Shown: positions 1-6,213, counted from the stretch's first letter. The stretch: DNA of 7,297 nt from DATLCI01 sp046714215 (GCA_046714215.1 JBKKBM010000164.1:1-7297), one strand, 5' to 3'. Program-made: numbers and translations. The notes: generated from the sequence alone by a model not told the origin.

Positions 1-389
1 GCCACCTGCCGCACCACATGATGAACAGCATGATGGATCTGATGGGCGAACGAATGATCACTACCTCCGCATTGACCCCGGGCGAATCTGCGGAGCAGAT
101 GAAGATCATGTCTGCCACCGGCGTGCAAATGGGCGCGCACGGAGCCCATGGCGCGCCGGCGCCTGCCAAAGTCGATCCCAACAGCGTTCCCGGTTTTCCC
201 CAGGATGCCTTTATGGAGATGCCGATGGATGCAGCCGTCGCCAAGCCGGAAAACTATGGGCTCGTTCAGAACTGGAGTGCCGGCATGATGGGCATGATGT
301 CTCTGGTCAGAGTGCTGCCCCCGGAAAAGTATGACCGCATCATGGAATTGATCGCGCAGCGCAAGCCTGGCGCAGGAGATCGATCATGA
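1..389 (+). CDS. Multicopper oxidase (copper-oxidase type), C-terminal fragment, 5' end outside the window
   Basis: This is the last part of a multicopper oxidase, a periplasmic enzyme that oxidises Cu(I) or another substrate and passes electrons to oxygen. The reading frame is open from the left edge: bases 1-2 are the end of a codon compatible with Cys (xGC), and bases 3-32 read HLPHHMMNSM. With the preceding Cys this fits the type 1 copper signature HCHxxxHxxxxM; the His at 15-17 and the Met at 30-32 would be copper ligands. The first ATG at 18 is therefore internal and not the start. The rest is a Met-rich tail (17 Met in the last 123 residues) with a GAHGAHG stretch and a GMMGMM repeat, features common in copper-resistance oxidases. 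The stop overlaps the next gene by 4 bases (ATGA at 386-389), so the two are probably translationally coupled. The family call is strong; the exact substrate cannot be read from this fragment. Confidence 0.85.
   Translation, partial: HLPHHMMNSMMDLMGERMITTSALTPGESAEQMKIMSATGVQMGAHGAHGAPAPAKVDPNSVPGFPQDAFMEMPMDAAVAKPENYGLVQNWSAGMMGMMSLVRVLPPEKYDRIMELIAQRKPGAGDRS
374..378 (+). promoter_or_regulatory. Ribosome binding site AGGAG for the outer-membrane factor gene
   Basis: AGGAG lies 7 bases before the ATG at 386, inside the 3' end of the oxidase gene. It supports the start at 386 despite the 4-base overlap with the upstream stop codon. Confidence 0.7.
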
Positions 390-2011
390 AAAAACTTTCG
401 CTGAACATCATGCAAAACTTGGTGCTTGCCTTCGCGCTGATTGCGTCTTCCTATGCGCAGGGCCACACCACCCACCAGCAGCCAGCCAAGCCAGTGCAGG
501 TCAAGCCAGAAGCGGCCAAGCCGCCGGAGGCGAACAAAGCCGGCGACCAGGTCGACCACTCGGGCATGGACATGTCAGGTAAGCCTGCCGTCAAGCCAGC
601 GGAACAGCCTCCCCAAAAAACGTCTCCACCGCCCGCTGATCACTCCGGGATGGACATGTCTGGTCCGCAAAAGAGTTTTGACCAGTTGATCAAGGAATCG
701 CCCAGTAACCTGGTGCCGACCATTGGCAGCGGATCGCCGGCGGCGCCGGGACCGGTGTTTACAATGCAACAGCTGGAACAAATGGCGCTGGAGAAGAATC
801 CAACCCTGCTGCAGGCCGCGGCGGAAGTGCGTGCGGCCCGCGGACGCCGCATCCAGGCGGGACTCTTCCCCAACCCCGTGATCGGTTACACCGGTGACGA
901 GATCCGGGGTGGATCTTTTGGCGGCGGCCAACACGGGGGCTTTGTCGAACAGACTTTTGTGCTCGGAGGAAAACTTGGACTAGCGCGTAAGGTTGCCGGT
1001 CAAGAGATCATCCTGGCGGAGATCGAAGTCGAAGAGCAGAAGCTGCGGGTGCAGAACTCCATTCGCCAGGTCTATTTCGAAGTCTTGGCCGGTCAAGAAC
1101 AATTGGAGCTGGACCGCAGCGCCGTGGCTATTGCGGAAGAGATGCACCGGACAGCGCAGCGGCTGCGCAACGTCGGCATGTCTGATCCCACCGAAGTCTT
1201 GCAGGCGGAGATCCAGGTTAACCGGGCGCAGCTCGATGTCATGACCCAGCAGAACAAATTGCGCCGGCAATGGAAGACTCTGGCCTCCGTGGTGGGCGAT
1301 CCCCACTTACCGCAGGGCAGACTGGAAGGCAGACTGGATCAAGACCTGCCCGCGCTCGATCAGGAACAACTCATCCTAGCGCTGCTCACCACGAGCCCCG
1401 CGACTCGCATCGCGCAGGCAAACGTCGCGCGGTCGCAGGCGCTGCTGGCCCGCGCGCGGCGCGAGTACACCCCTGATGTTTCCGTGCGGGCGGGACTGCA
1501 ACAGAATCGGGAGATCATCGATAGTAGCGGTCGGCGCGCCGGCCTGCAGGGTTTTGCGGAAGTGGGTATCTCGATCCCCGTATTCAATCGTAATCAAGGC
1601 AACGTGCAGGCTGGGCAAGCGGAGTTAGACCGCGCCCGGGCTGACCAGACCCGAGTTGACCTGGTGCTCCGGGAACGGGCCGCCGTCGTCGCCCAGAATT
1701 ACAACGACGCTCGGCTGACCGTGGATGCGTATGAAAAACACATCATCCCCAAAGCCCGGCAAGTCTACAAAATGAATCTAAAGGCGTGGGGACAGATGGC
1801 GACCTCATATCCCCAGGTGCTAACGGCGCAGCGCAGTTTGTTTGAACTGCAGACCGAGTACATATCCGCGCTGCGCGCATTGCGCACTACCGCCATCGCG
1901 CTCGAAGGGTTCCTGCTCACGGATGGCCTGGAAGCTCCGGCGCGCCCCGGAGAAGTGGATATGCCGGTACGCGAGCTCAATCTTCCTCCCGGCCGGGGGA
2001 CCGAAAGGTAA
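386..2011 (+). CDS. TolC/CzcC-type outer-membrane efflux protein with a His/Met-rich N-terminal extension
   Basis: The 541-residue product is an outer-membrane factor of the TolC superfamily, closest in style to CzcC/CusC channels of heavy-metal efflux systems. A Sec signal peptide is seen at residues 1-24 (basic start, hydrophobic core, likely cut after SYA). It is followed by a Pro/Lys/Ala-rich linker at about 25-110 carrying two identical DHSGMDMSG motifs (57-65 and 85-93). Two outer-membrane efflux repeats follow at roughly 127-315 and 325-515. They have long amphipathic helices rich in Gln, Ala and Arg, and the typical ISIPVFNRNQGNV segment at 395-407. There is no lipobox Cys after the signal peptide, unlike many CusC proteins. 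The His/Met motif resembles copper-binding repeats of CopA/PcoA-type oxidases, so copper is the likely metal. The N-terminal extension is unusual for the family. No RND pump or adaptor gene is present in the window. It is coupled to the oxidase upstream and sits 2 bases before the cytochrome gene. Confidence 0.9.
   Translation: MKKLSLNIMQNLVLAFALIASSYAQGHTTHQQPAKPVQVKPEAAKPPEANKAGDQVDHSGMDMSGKPAVKPAEQPPQKTSPPPADHSGMDMSGPQKSFDQLIKESPSNLVPTIGSGSPAAPGPVFTMQQLEQMALEKNPTLLQAAAEVRAARGRRIQAGLFPNPVIGYTGDEIRGGSFGGGQHGGFVEQTFVLGGKLGLARKVAGQEIILAEIEVEEQKLRVQNSIRQVYFEVLAGQEQLELDRSAVAIAEEMHRTAQRLRNVGMSDPTEVLQAEIQVNRAQLDVMTQQNKLRRQWKTLASVVGDPHLPQGRLEGRLDQDLPALDQEQLILALLTTSPATRIAQANVARSQALLARARREYTPDVSVRAGLQQNREIIDSSGRRAGLQGFAEVGISIPVFNRNQGNVQAGQAELDRARADQTRVDLVLRERAAVVAQNYNDARLTVDAYEKHIIPKARQVYKMNLKAWGQMATSYPQVLTAQRSLFELQTEYISALRALRTTAIALEGFLLTDGLEAPARPGEVDMPVRELNLPPGRGTER
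554..580 (+). repeat. First copy of the DHSGMDMSG-coding repeat
   Basis: These 27 bases encode DHSGMDMSG (residues 57-65 of the outer-membrane factor). The copy at 638-664 encodes the same nine residues and differs only at four third-codon positions, all synonymous. His and Met residues make it a likely copper-binding element. Confidence 0.85.
638..664 (+). repeat. Second copy of the DHSGMDMSG-coding repeat
   Basis: These bases encode DHSGMDMSG again (residues 85-93), 57 bases after the end of the first copy. The differences are GAC/GAT, TCG/TCC, GGC/GGG and TCA/TCT, so the protein motif is unchanged while the DNA has diverged. Confidence 0.85.
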
Positions 2012-2013
2012 AT

Positions 2014-2625
2014 ATGAAAAAAACTGTAAAGTTTTCCTTCCCGCTACTGCTGCTGGTTGCAGTCGGTGTCTTTGGATGGTGGACGCTGCGCAATGGATTC
2101 AGCGCCCGGGCGGAACCGTCTTCGATGGAAGTAGCAATGGCACGCACGATGCGCGGCCTGGCGACTCCGAGTTCGGCCAAGGCCCTCAAGAATCCGATGG
2201 CAAACTCACCCGAGAACTTGCAAATGGGTCTCGAACACTTCGCCGACCACTGTGCGGTATGTCACGCGAATAATGGAAATGGCGACACCATGTTGGGCCG
2301 GAATATGTACCCTAAGCCTCCCGACCTCAAACTGCCGCAGACCCAGGATCTTTCTGACGGCGAGATCTATTACATCATTCAAAACGGTATCCGTCTCACC
2401 GGCATGCCCGCCTTCGGACAGCCCGACCAGGCCGGCGACCAGGGAAGTTGGCAGCTGGTCCAATTCATCCGCCATCTGCCGAAACTAACGCCGGAACAAG
2501 AGGCGGAGATGAAGCGGATGAACCCCGTCTCTCCCTTGGACCGTGAATCTGAAGAAGATTTTCTGTCAGGTGAGGATGCAGCCAAGACCAAACATAGTCC
2601 GTCAAAAGAACACAAACACCAATAA
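2014..2625 (+). CDS. Membrane-anchored mono-heme cytochrome c
   Basis: The 203-residue product is a class I-like c-type cytochrome that should carry electrons on the periplasmic side. An N-terminal hydrophobic segment (about residues 6-25, after MKKTVK) acts as a signal or, more likely, a membrane anchor, since no clear cleavage site follows. The heme attachment motif CAVCH lies at 80-84, and the probable distal ligand is Met131 in the TGMPAFG segment. The helix QLVQFIRHLPKLTPEQ near 147-162 is the usual C-terminal helix of the fold. A charged tail ends in KHSPSKEHKHQ, a His-rich stretch that could bind metal. The start at 2014 has AAAGG at 2004-2008 in front of it, overlapping the end of the upstream gene. 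Its position between a copper efflux channel and a small copper-type periplasmic protein suggests a role in Cu(I) oxidation or in electron exchange with the oxidase. This partner is inferred, not shown. Confidence 0.88.
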   Translation: MKKTVKFSFPLLLLVAVGVFGWWTLRNGFSARAEPSSMEVAMARTMRGLATPSSAKALKNPMANSPENLQMGLEHFADHCAVCHANNGNGDTMLGRNMYPKPPDLKLPQTQDLSDGEIYYIIQNGIRLTGMPAFGQPDQAGDQGSWQLVQFIRHLPKLTPEQEAEMKRMNPVSPLDRESEEDFLSGEDAAKTKHSPSKEHKHQ

Positions 2626-2630
2626 AGGAG
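2624..2630 (+). promoter_or_regulatory. Strong ribosome binding site AAAGGAG for the DUF5666-like gene
   Basis: AAAGGAG overlaps the TAA stop of the cytochrome gene and lies 7 bases before the ATG at 2638. It is the best Shine-Dalgarno sequence in the window, which suggests this small protein is made in larger amounts than its neighbours. Confidence 0.75.
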
Positions 2631-2637
2631 AACCAAC

Positions 2638-3003
2638 ATGAAACTGCTATCCAATCTCGCATTGGCGCTTACTCTTCTTTCGCTGAGCGCTTTCGCCCAT
2701 GATGGCGCTCACGGCATGAAGGGAACTGTTACCGCCGTCAGCGCGGACGCCATAACGATTGAAACCACTGCCAAGAAGACTCAGACCATCCACTTCGACG
2801 CTAAGACGGCCTTCACCAAGAGCGGGCTGGCCGCCACCGCCAGGGACTTGAAGGTGGGAGACCGGGTGATCATTGAAGCGCACGACATGGACGGGAAGAT
2901 GCACGCAGTGAAAGTCCGCTTTGGTAAGCCTGCGAAAAAAGCCGCCGCGGCTAAGACCAATCAGAATGTTGACCATTCCACCCACACCATGGAGAAGAAA
3001 TGA
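2638..3003 (+). CDS. Small exported DUF5666-like protein, probable copper-binding periplasmic protein
   Basis: The 121-residue product has a clear Sec signal peptide at 1-20 (MKLLSNL, then a Leu/Ala core ending SAFA). The predicted mature protein begins HDGAHG. Residues 26-97 form a compact beta-rich domain: MKGTVTAVSADAITIET, then KKTQTIHFDAKT, then LKVGDRVIIEAHDMDGKMHAVKVRF. This matches my memory of DUF5666-type small beta-barrel domains, whose function is not established. The Lys/Ala-rich C-terminus ends with DHSTHTMEKK. His and Met clusters at both ends, together with the neighbours, point to binding or buffering of copper in the periplasm. It is preceded by a strong ribosome binding site, and its stop overlaps the next start by 4 bases (ATGA at 3000-3003). 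The domain assignment is moderate and the metal role is inferred. Confidence 0.8.
   Translation: MKLLSNLALALTLLSLSAFAHDGAHGMKGTVTAVSADAITIETTAKKTQTIHFDAKTAFTKSGLAATARDLKVGDRVIIEAHDMDGKMHAVKVRFGKPAKKAAAAKTNQNVDHSTHTMEKK
2991..2994 (+). promoter_or_regulatory. Ribosome binding site GGAG for the NTF2-like gene
   Basis: GGAG within the last codons of the upstream gene sits 5 bases before the ATG at 3000. It supports the overlapping start and translational coupling. Confidence 0.55.
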
Positions 3004-3479
3004 CGACGAGAACGGGAAATATCACAGCAGGTCTCATCTCTATTCTGATACTGGGCGGTCTTGCGTCCGCGCAAGCGGGGGGGCGAGACAAAGAGGCCGA
3101 CGTGCGGAAGATCATTCACCAGTTCGAAGCCGGACTGAACCAGCGTGACCTCAGCAAGATCGAGCCATTGATGGCGGCAGATCTGGTGGCTTTAGAAAAT
3201 GGACATCGCAATGATGGCTGGGTGGATTTTCGTGATCATCACCTTGTGCCTGAGATGAAGCAGCCTGCGCCTGAATCCAAGACGGAACTCGTGAAGATCA
3301 AAGTCAGCAAGGAAATGGCCTGGGCTTACACCAAGACAGAGATGCAAATGACCGCGAAGGCCGGCGATCCGGTGAGCATGATGCTTTGGAGCACGTACAT
3401 CCTGGAAAAACGCGGGAAGGAATGGAAGATCGTGCTGCTGGACTGGAGCCTGCGTCGACTGAAGCCGGCTGCGAAGTAG
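3000..3479 (+). CDS. Exported NTF2/SnoaL-like (DUF4440-type) protein
   Basis: The 159-residue product has a signal peptide (about 1-26, with the hydrophobic core AGLISILILGGLASA and a likely cut after SAQA). The mature domain of about 130 residues has the order of a cone-shaped NTF2-like fold. An opening helix (EADVRKIIHQFEAGLNQRD, 32-50) is followed by a helical part ending ENGHRNDGWVDFRDHHLVPEM (66-86). Beta strands then follow, with YTKTEMQMT, WSTYILEKRGKEWKIVLLDWS (130-150) and a basic C-terminus. Such domains bind small molecules or act as enzymes, but no catalytic set can be assigned here. The His pair at 80-81 (DHH) and the conserved-looking Trp and Met residues are candidates for ligand binding. 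It overlaps the DUF5666-like gene by 4 bases and lies 17 bases before the methyltransferase gene, so it belongs to the same unit. The fold call is fairly sure; the function is unknown. Confidence 0.78.
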   Translation: MTTRTGNITAGLISILILGGLASAQAGGRDKEADVRKIIHQFEAGLNQRDLSKIEPLMAADLVALENGHRNDGWVDFRDHHLVPEMKQPAPESKTELVKIKVSKEMAWAYTKTEMQMTAKAGDPVSMMLWSTYILEKRGKEWKIVLLDWSLRRLKPAAK

Positions 3480-3496
3480 TCGGACACCCGCAAGGT

Positions 3497-4156
3497 ATGT
3501 CAGCAGACAAATACATTCCAGCGCTGCGTTTTCACTGGCTCACCCGCTTCTATGACCCGATAGTTTGGCTTACCACGCGTGAAAGCACATTCAAACCAGC
3601 GCTGATTGCCGAGGCGGAGCTGGAATCAGCCAGTACCATTCTGGATGTGGGCTGTGGCACAGGCGGTTTGAGCATGATGGCCAAGCGATCTGCGCCGACC
3701 GCCCGGGTCGTCGGCCTGGACGCGGACCCACAGGTACTACACTTGGCCGCATCGAAAGTCGCTAGAGAAAGTTGCGAGGTTGATTTCGTTCGGGCCGATG
3801 CGGCGGCGATGCCCTTCCCTGACGGAGAGTTTGATCGCATTGTTTCTAGTCTTTTCTTTCATCACCTGCGACGTGATCAAAAACTTGCGGTCTTAGGGGA
3901 ATGTTTCCGCGTAATGCAGGGGGATGGATGTCTGACGTTTGCCGATTGGACCAAGCCGTCGAATATTATTGCGGGGACAGCCTTCCTGGCTGTACGGACG
4001 CTGGATGGCTTTGCGCAGACGCGGGATAACGCTGATGGATACCTTCCTGATCTCTGCCGAGTGAGCGGTTTCACTCATGTAGAAGAGCTCAGGCGGTTTG
4101 ACGTTCCCCTGGGAACGATTTCTATCATCCGGGCGGCCGCTCACTCCCGCAAATGA
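3497..4156 (+). CDS. Class I SAM-dependent methyltransferase (UbiE-like fold)
   Basis: The 219-residue product is a cytoplasmic methyltransferase with the Rossmann-type SAM fold. Motif I is ILDVGCGTGG (residues 48-57). The acidic residue ending strand beta2 is in VVGLDAD (71-77), and the post-motif DAAAMPFPDGEFDRIVSSLFFHHL (101-124) matches motifs II/III of the Methyltransf_11/UbiE type. The N-terminus KYIPALRFHWLTRFYDPIVW precedes the SAM domain and looks like a substrate-facing helical part. The frame is open upstream to 3386, but that part lies inside the NTF2-like gene, and the protein becomes methyltransferase-like only from MSADKY, so I choose 3497. No good Shine-Dalgarno is present (AAGG is too close to the ATG), so expression may depend on coupling to the gene 17 bases upstream. 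The substrate is unknown. I see no reason to call it an ArsM arsenite methyltransferase. An inverted repeat follows its stop codon. Confidence 0.88.
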   Translation: MSADKYIPALRFHWLTRFYDPIVWLTTRESTFKPALIAEAELESASTILDVGCGTGGLSMMAKRSAPTARVVGLDADPQVLHLAASKVARESCEVDFVRADAAAMPFPDGEFDRIVSSLFFHHLRRDQKLAVLGECFRVMQGDGCLTFADWTKPSNIIAGTAFLAVRTLDGFAQTRDNADGYLPDLCRVSGFTHVEELRRFDVPLGTISIIRAAAHSRK

Positions 4157-4157
4157 A

Positions 4158-4181
4158 CCGTTACGGCCCTGGCCGTCACGG
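4158..4181 (+). terminator. Inverted repeat just after the methyltransferase stop, possible terminator
   Basis: The left arm CCGTTACGGCC (4158-4168) and right arm GGCCGTCACGG (4171-4181) are reverse complements with one mismatch, separated by two bases. The dyad starts 2 bases after the TGA, where a terminator for the upstream operon would be expected. What follows (GAATATTGTT) is only moderately T-rich, so a classical intrinsic terminator is not certain. An operator site for a dimeric regulator or a Rho-assisted end is also possible. Confidence 0.45.
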
Positions 4182-4326
4182 GAATATTGTTCGATGCCCT
4201 AGACCTGTCCTGCAAAAGGCGCGGGATTCACCTTGCGAATGTGAAGTCTGGGGCGGAAAGGTCTCCGCGCCGGGGCAGCAAAAAATCCCTTTCCCGTAAC
4301 TCGTTGCAGGATGTAGAGTTTCCGGC
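4182..4326. other. Intergenic leader before the DUF2339 gene, no clear promoter
   Basis: This stretch separates the metal-handling cluster from the DUF2339/DUF3999 pair. It should contain the promoter of the second unit, but I find no well-spaced -35/-10 pair. A short ORF crossing it (4187-4420) has no recognisable features. Just before the next gene there is a weak AGAG (4315-4318) 8 bases upstream of the ATG at 4327, and a GCAGGA (4306-4311) further up. Confidence 0.4.
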
Positions 4327-6213
4327 ATGGCTGACTTGCAGCAGGAGTTGCTGGAATTGCAACGGCGGCTTGCCGAGCTCACCCAGCGCGTCTACCAACT
4401 GGAAAAGGCCGCCGGGTTGACCGCACCGGTCACGCCCGCGCCAGAAGTGGCGCGAAGCGTACCGCAAGCGCCTCCGGCGGGCACTCCGCCTCTGCCATCT
4501 GTTCCGTCGGGTGCCCCACCGCCTCCGGCCCCGACGGAGAAGGTGCCCGCGTTTCAGGCGGCAAGATCAGACCGTAACTTGGAAACCCGGATCGGCTCGC
4601 AGTGGCTGAATCGCATCGGCATCGTCGCCTTGCTCATCGGTGCCGCGTATTTCCTCAAACTCGCCTTCGACAACGACTGGATCGGTCCCGCTGGACGCGT
4701 CGCCATCGGACTGCTCTCGGGCATCGCCCTGGTGGCCTTCAGCGCCCGCCTGCACAAGAAGGGTTATCAGTACTTTTCCTATTCGCTGACGTCGGTGGGC
4801 ATCGGTGTAATGTATCTCTCGCTGTGGGCCGCGTTCCAGCTCTACAACTTGTTGCCCGCGCCGGTGGCCTTCGTCGCCATGATCATGGTGACCGCATCGG
4901 CCGCGGCGCTGGCCATCCGCATGGAAGCGCAGATCCTGGCCGCGGTTGCGCTCGCCGGCGGCTTTGCCACGCCGATGCTTCTTTCCACCGGACAAAATCG
5001 CCCGGTCGAGCTCTTCTCTTACCTCATCCTGCTCGACATCTTTGCCGTGATCCTGGTCACGGTACGTCCGTGGCGGCGTCTGCTGCTAGGCGCATTCGTG
5101 ATGACGACCATCTACTACGTAGGATGGTACAACCGCTTCTTTCGCGATGAACAGCGCCTGATCGCGCTTACTTTTGCCAGCATATTCTTCGTGATCTTCG
5201 CGTGTCTGCCCTTGGTCCGGCGCATCCAGTTGCCCATCGCCGAAGCTGCCAAAGCTACGGATCACGTGCGCAGCAAGACGCTCATCGCCATCGCGCTCTT
5301 CAATCCCGTCCTCTATTTCTTCCAGGTCTTCGCGCTGTATGAGGACTACCCGCAGAGTATGGCCTGGGTAGCGGTGCTGCTGGCCGGGGTGTATATCGCG
5401 CTCAGTCGCAAGTTGCAAGACGACTTGGACGAGCTCCCGCCCAACCAGCAATTCGAGAAGTGGCTGCACCTGGCCATCGGCATCGGCTTTTTGACCGCCG
5501 CCATTCCTCTGAAACTGGAAGCCCACTGGATCACTATCGGTTGGTTCGTAGAGGCAGCCGTGCTCCTCGGAGTAGGCAGCCGCTTCAAGGTTGCTTTTCT
5601 CAAGAACGCGTCCATCGTCGCGCTCGGCCTCGGCCTCATTCGCCTGATTGCCATCGACAACTTCCATACCACGCAACTTGTCTTCAACGCCCGCTTTGCC
5701 ACGTACCTTGTCGCCATCGCGGTCTTCGGCGGCATCGCGTGGCAGTTGCGTGAGGAGCACGGCACTAAGCACAAGGCGTTTGCCATCTGCATCCTGTGTA
5801 TCAACCTGCTGGCCCTCTGGGGATTGAACTTGGAGATCGCCGACTACTTCAGCCGCCAATATATGGCGGCGTCAGCGCGCAACGCAGGCTACTTGGGCGA
5901 CGATCTCGACTGGCGCGAGACCACGCGCGGTCGCGACTTCAGCTACTCCGCGCTGTGGATGATCTATGGCGGCATTGCCCTGGTCATCGGCTTCTGGCGC
6001 AAACTCGCCTTCCTCCGCTGGCAGGCGCTGGTGCTCATCGCCCTCACTATCGGCAAAGTCTTTTTGTATGATCTCAAGAATCTGACCGGCGCTTTGCGCG
6101 TGCTAAGCTTCATCGGCCTGGGCGTGCTGCTCATGGCCATTTCGTTCCTCTACCAGAAGGGTTACCTCACCGCGGGCGGGGATGACGAAAACGCGGAAGG
6201 ACCAAAAGCTTAA
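4327..6213 (+). CDS. DUF2339 family polytopic membrane protein
   Basis: The 628-residue product is a large inner-membrane protein of the DUF2339 family, whose function is not established. It begins with a short coiled coil (about residues 3-28, LQQELLELQRRLAELTQRVYQL) and a Pro/Ala-rich linker (30-75). The characteristic family entry follows: ETRIGSQWLNRIGIVALLIG (86-105), then AFDNDWIGPAGR (113-124). From 94 to 608 I count about 16-18 hydrophobic segments with short loops. A longer soluble loop lies at about 503-540 (NLEIADYFSRQY to TTRGRDF). The C-terminal LRVLSFIGLGVLLMAISFLYQKG (590-612) is also typical of the family. The length is in the range I expect for these proteins when they have an N-terminal coiled coil. 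The ATG at 4327 is the first usable start and has only a weak AGAG ahead of it. The stop TAA shares one base with the start of the DUF3999 gene (TAATG), so the two are probably made together, perhaps as an envelope complex. Confidence 0.9.
   Translation: MADLQQELLELQRRLAELTQRVYQLEKAAGLTAPVTPAPEVARSVPQAPPAGTPPLPSVPSGAPPPPAPTEKVPAFQAARSDRNLETRIGSQWLNRIGIVALLIGAAYFLKLAFDNDWIGPAGRVAIGLLSGIALVAFSARLHKKGYQYFSYSLTSVGIGVMYLSLWAAFQLYNLLPAPVAFVAMIMVTASAAALAIRMEAQILAAVALAGGFATPMLLSTGQNRPVELFSYLILLDIFAVILVTVRPWRRLLLGAFVMTTIYYVGWYNRFFRDEQRLIALTFASIFFVIFACLPLVRRIQLPIAEAAKATDHVRSKTLIAIALFNPVLYFFQVFALYEDYPQSMAWVAVLLAGVYIALSRKLQDDLDELPPNQQFEKWLHLAIGIGFLTAAIPLKLEAHWITIGWFVEAAVLLGVGSRFKVAFLKNASIVALGLGLIRLIAIDNFHTTQLVFNARFATYLVAIAVFGGIAWQLREEHGTKHKAFAICILCINLLALWGLNLEIADYFSRQYMAASARNAGYLGDDLDWRETTRGRDFSYSALWMIYGGIALVIGFWRKLAFLRWQALVLIALTIGKVFLYDLKNLTGALRVLSFIGLGVLLMAISFLYQKGYLTAGGDDENAEGPKA

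Noticed and set aside
1842..2273. 143-codon + strand frame crossing the channel/cytochrome junction
   Set aside because: It is an out-of-frame shadow of two well-supported genes and has no coherent domain.
3386..3496. Upstream extension of the methyltransferase frame
   Set aside because: It overlaps the NTF2-like gene by 94 bases and its residues do not resemble a methyltransferase. The protein becomes family-like only from the ATG at 3497.
3497..4156. Methyltransferase as an arsenite methyltransferase (ArsM)
   Set aside because: I could not recognise the conserved Cys arrangement of ArsM, and no arsenic genes are nearby.
4253..4268. Small dyad GCGGA...TCCGC with a six-base loop
   Set aside because: Only five pairs, with no T-run and no link to a gene end; likely chance in GC-rich DNA.
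4311..4316. ATG directly followed by TAG after GCAGG, a possible start-stop leader
   Set aside because: A two-codon element can arise by chance and nothing else indicates a regulatory leader.
4187..4420. Short 77-codon frame across the intergenic region
   Set aside because: It has no ribosome binding site and no features, and it overlaps the coiled-coil start of the DUF2339 gene.
5086..5859. Antisense open frame of 257 codons opposite the DUF2339 gene
   Set aside because: Its composition is rich in Asp, Glu, Gln and Arg, as expected for the reverse of hydrophobic codons. It shows no domain or ribosome binding site, and the + strand gene is clearly real.
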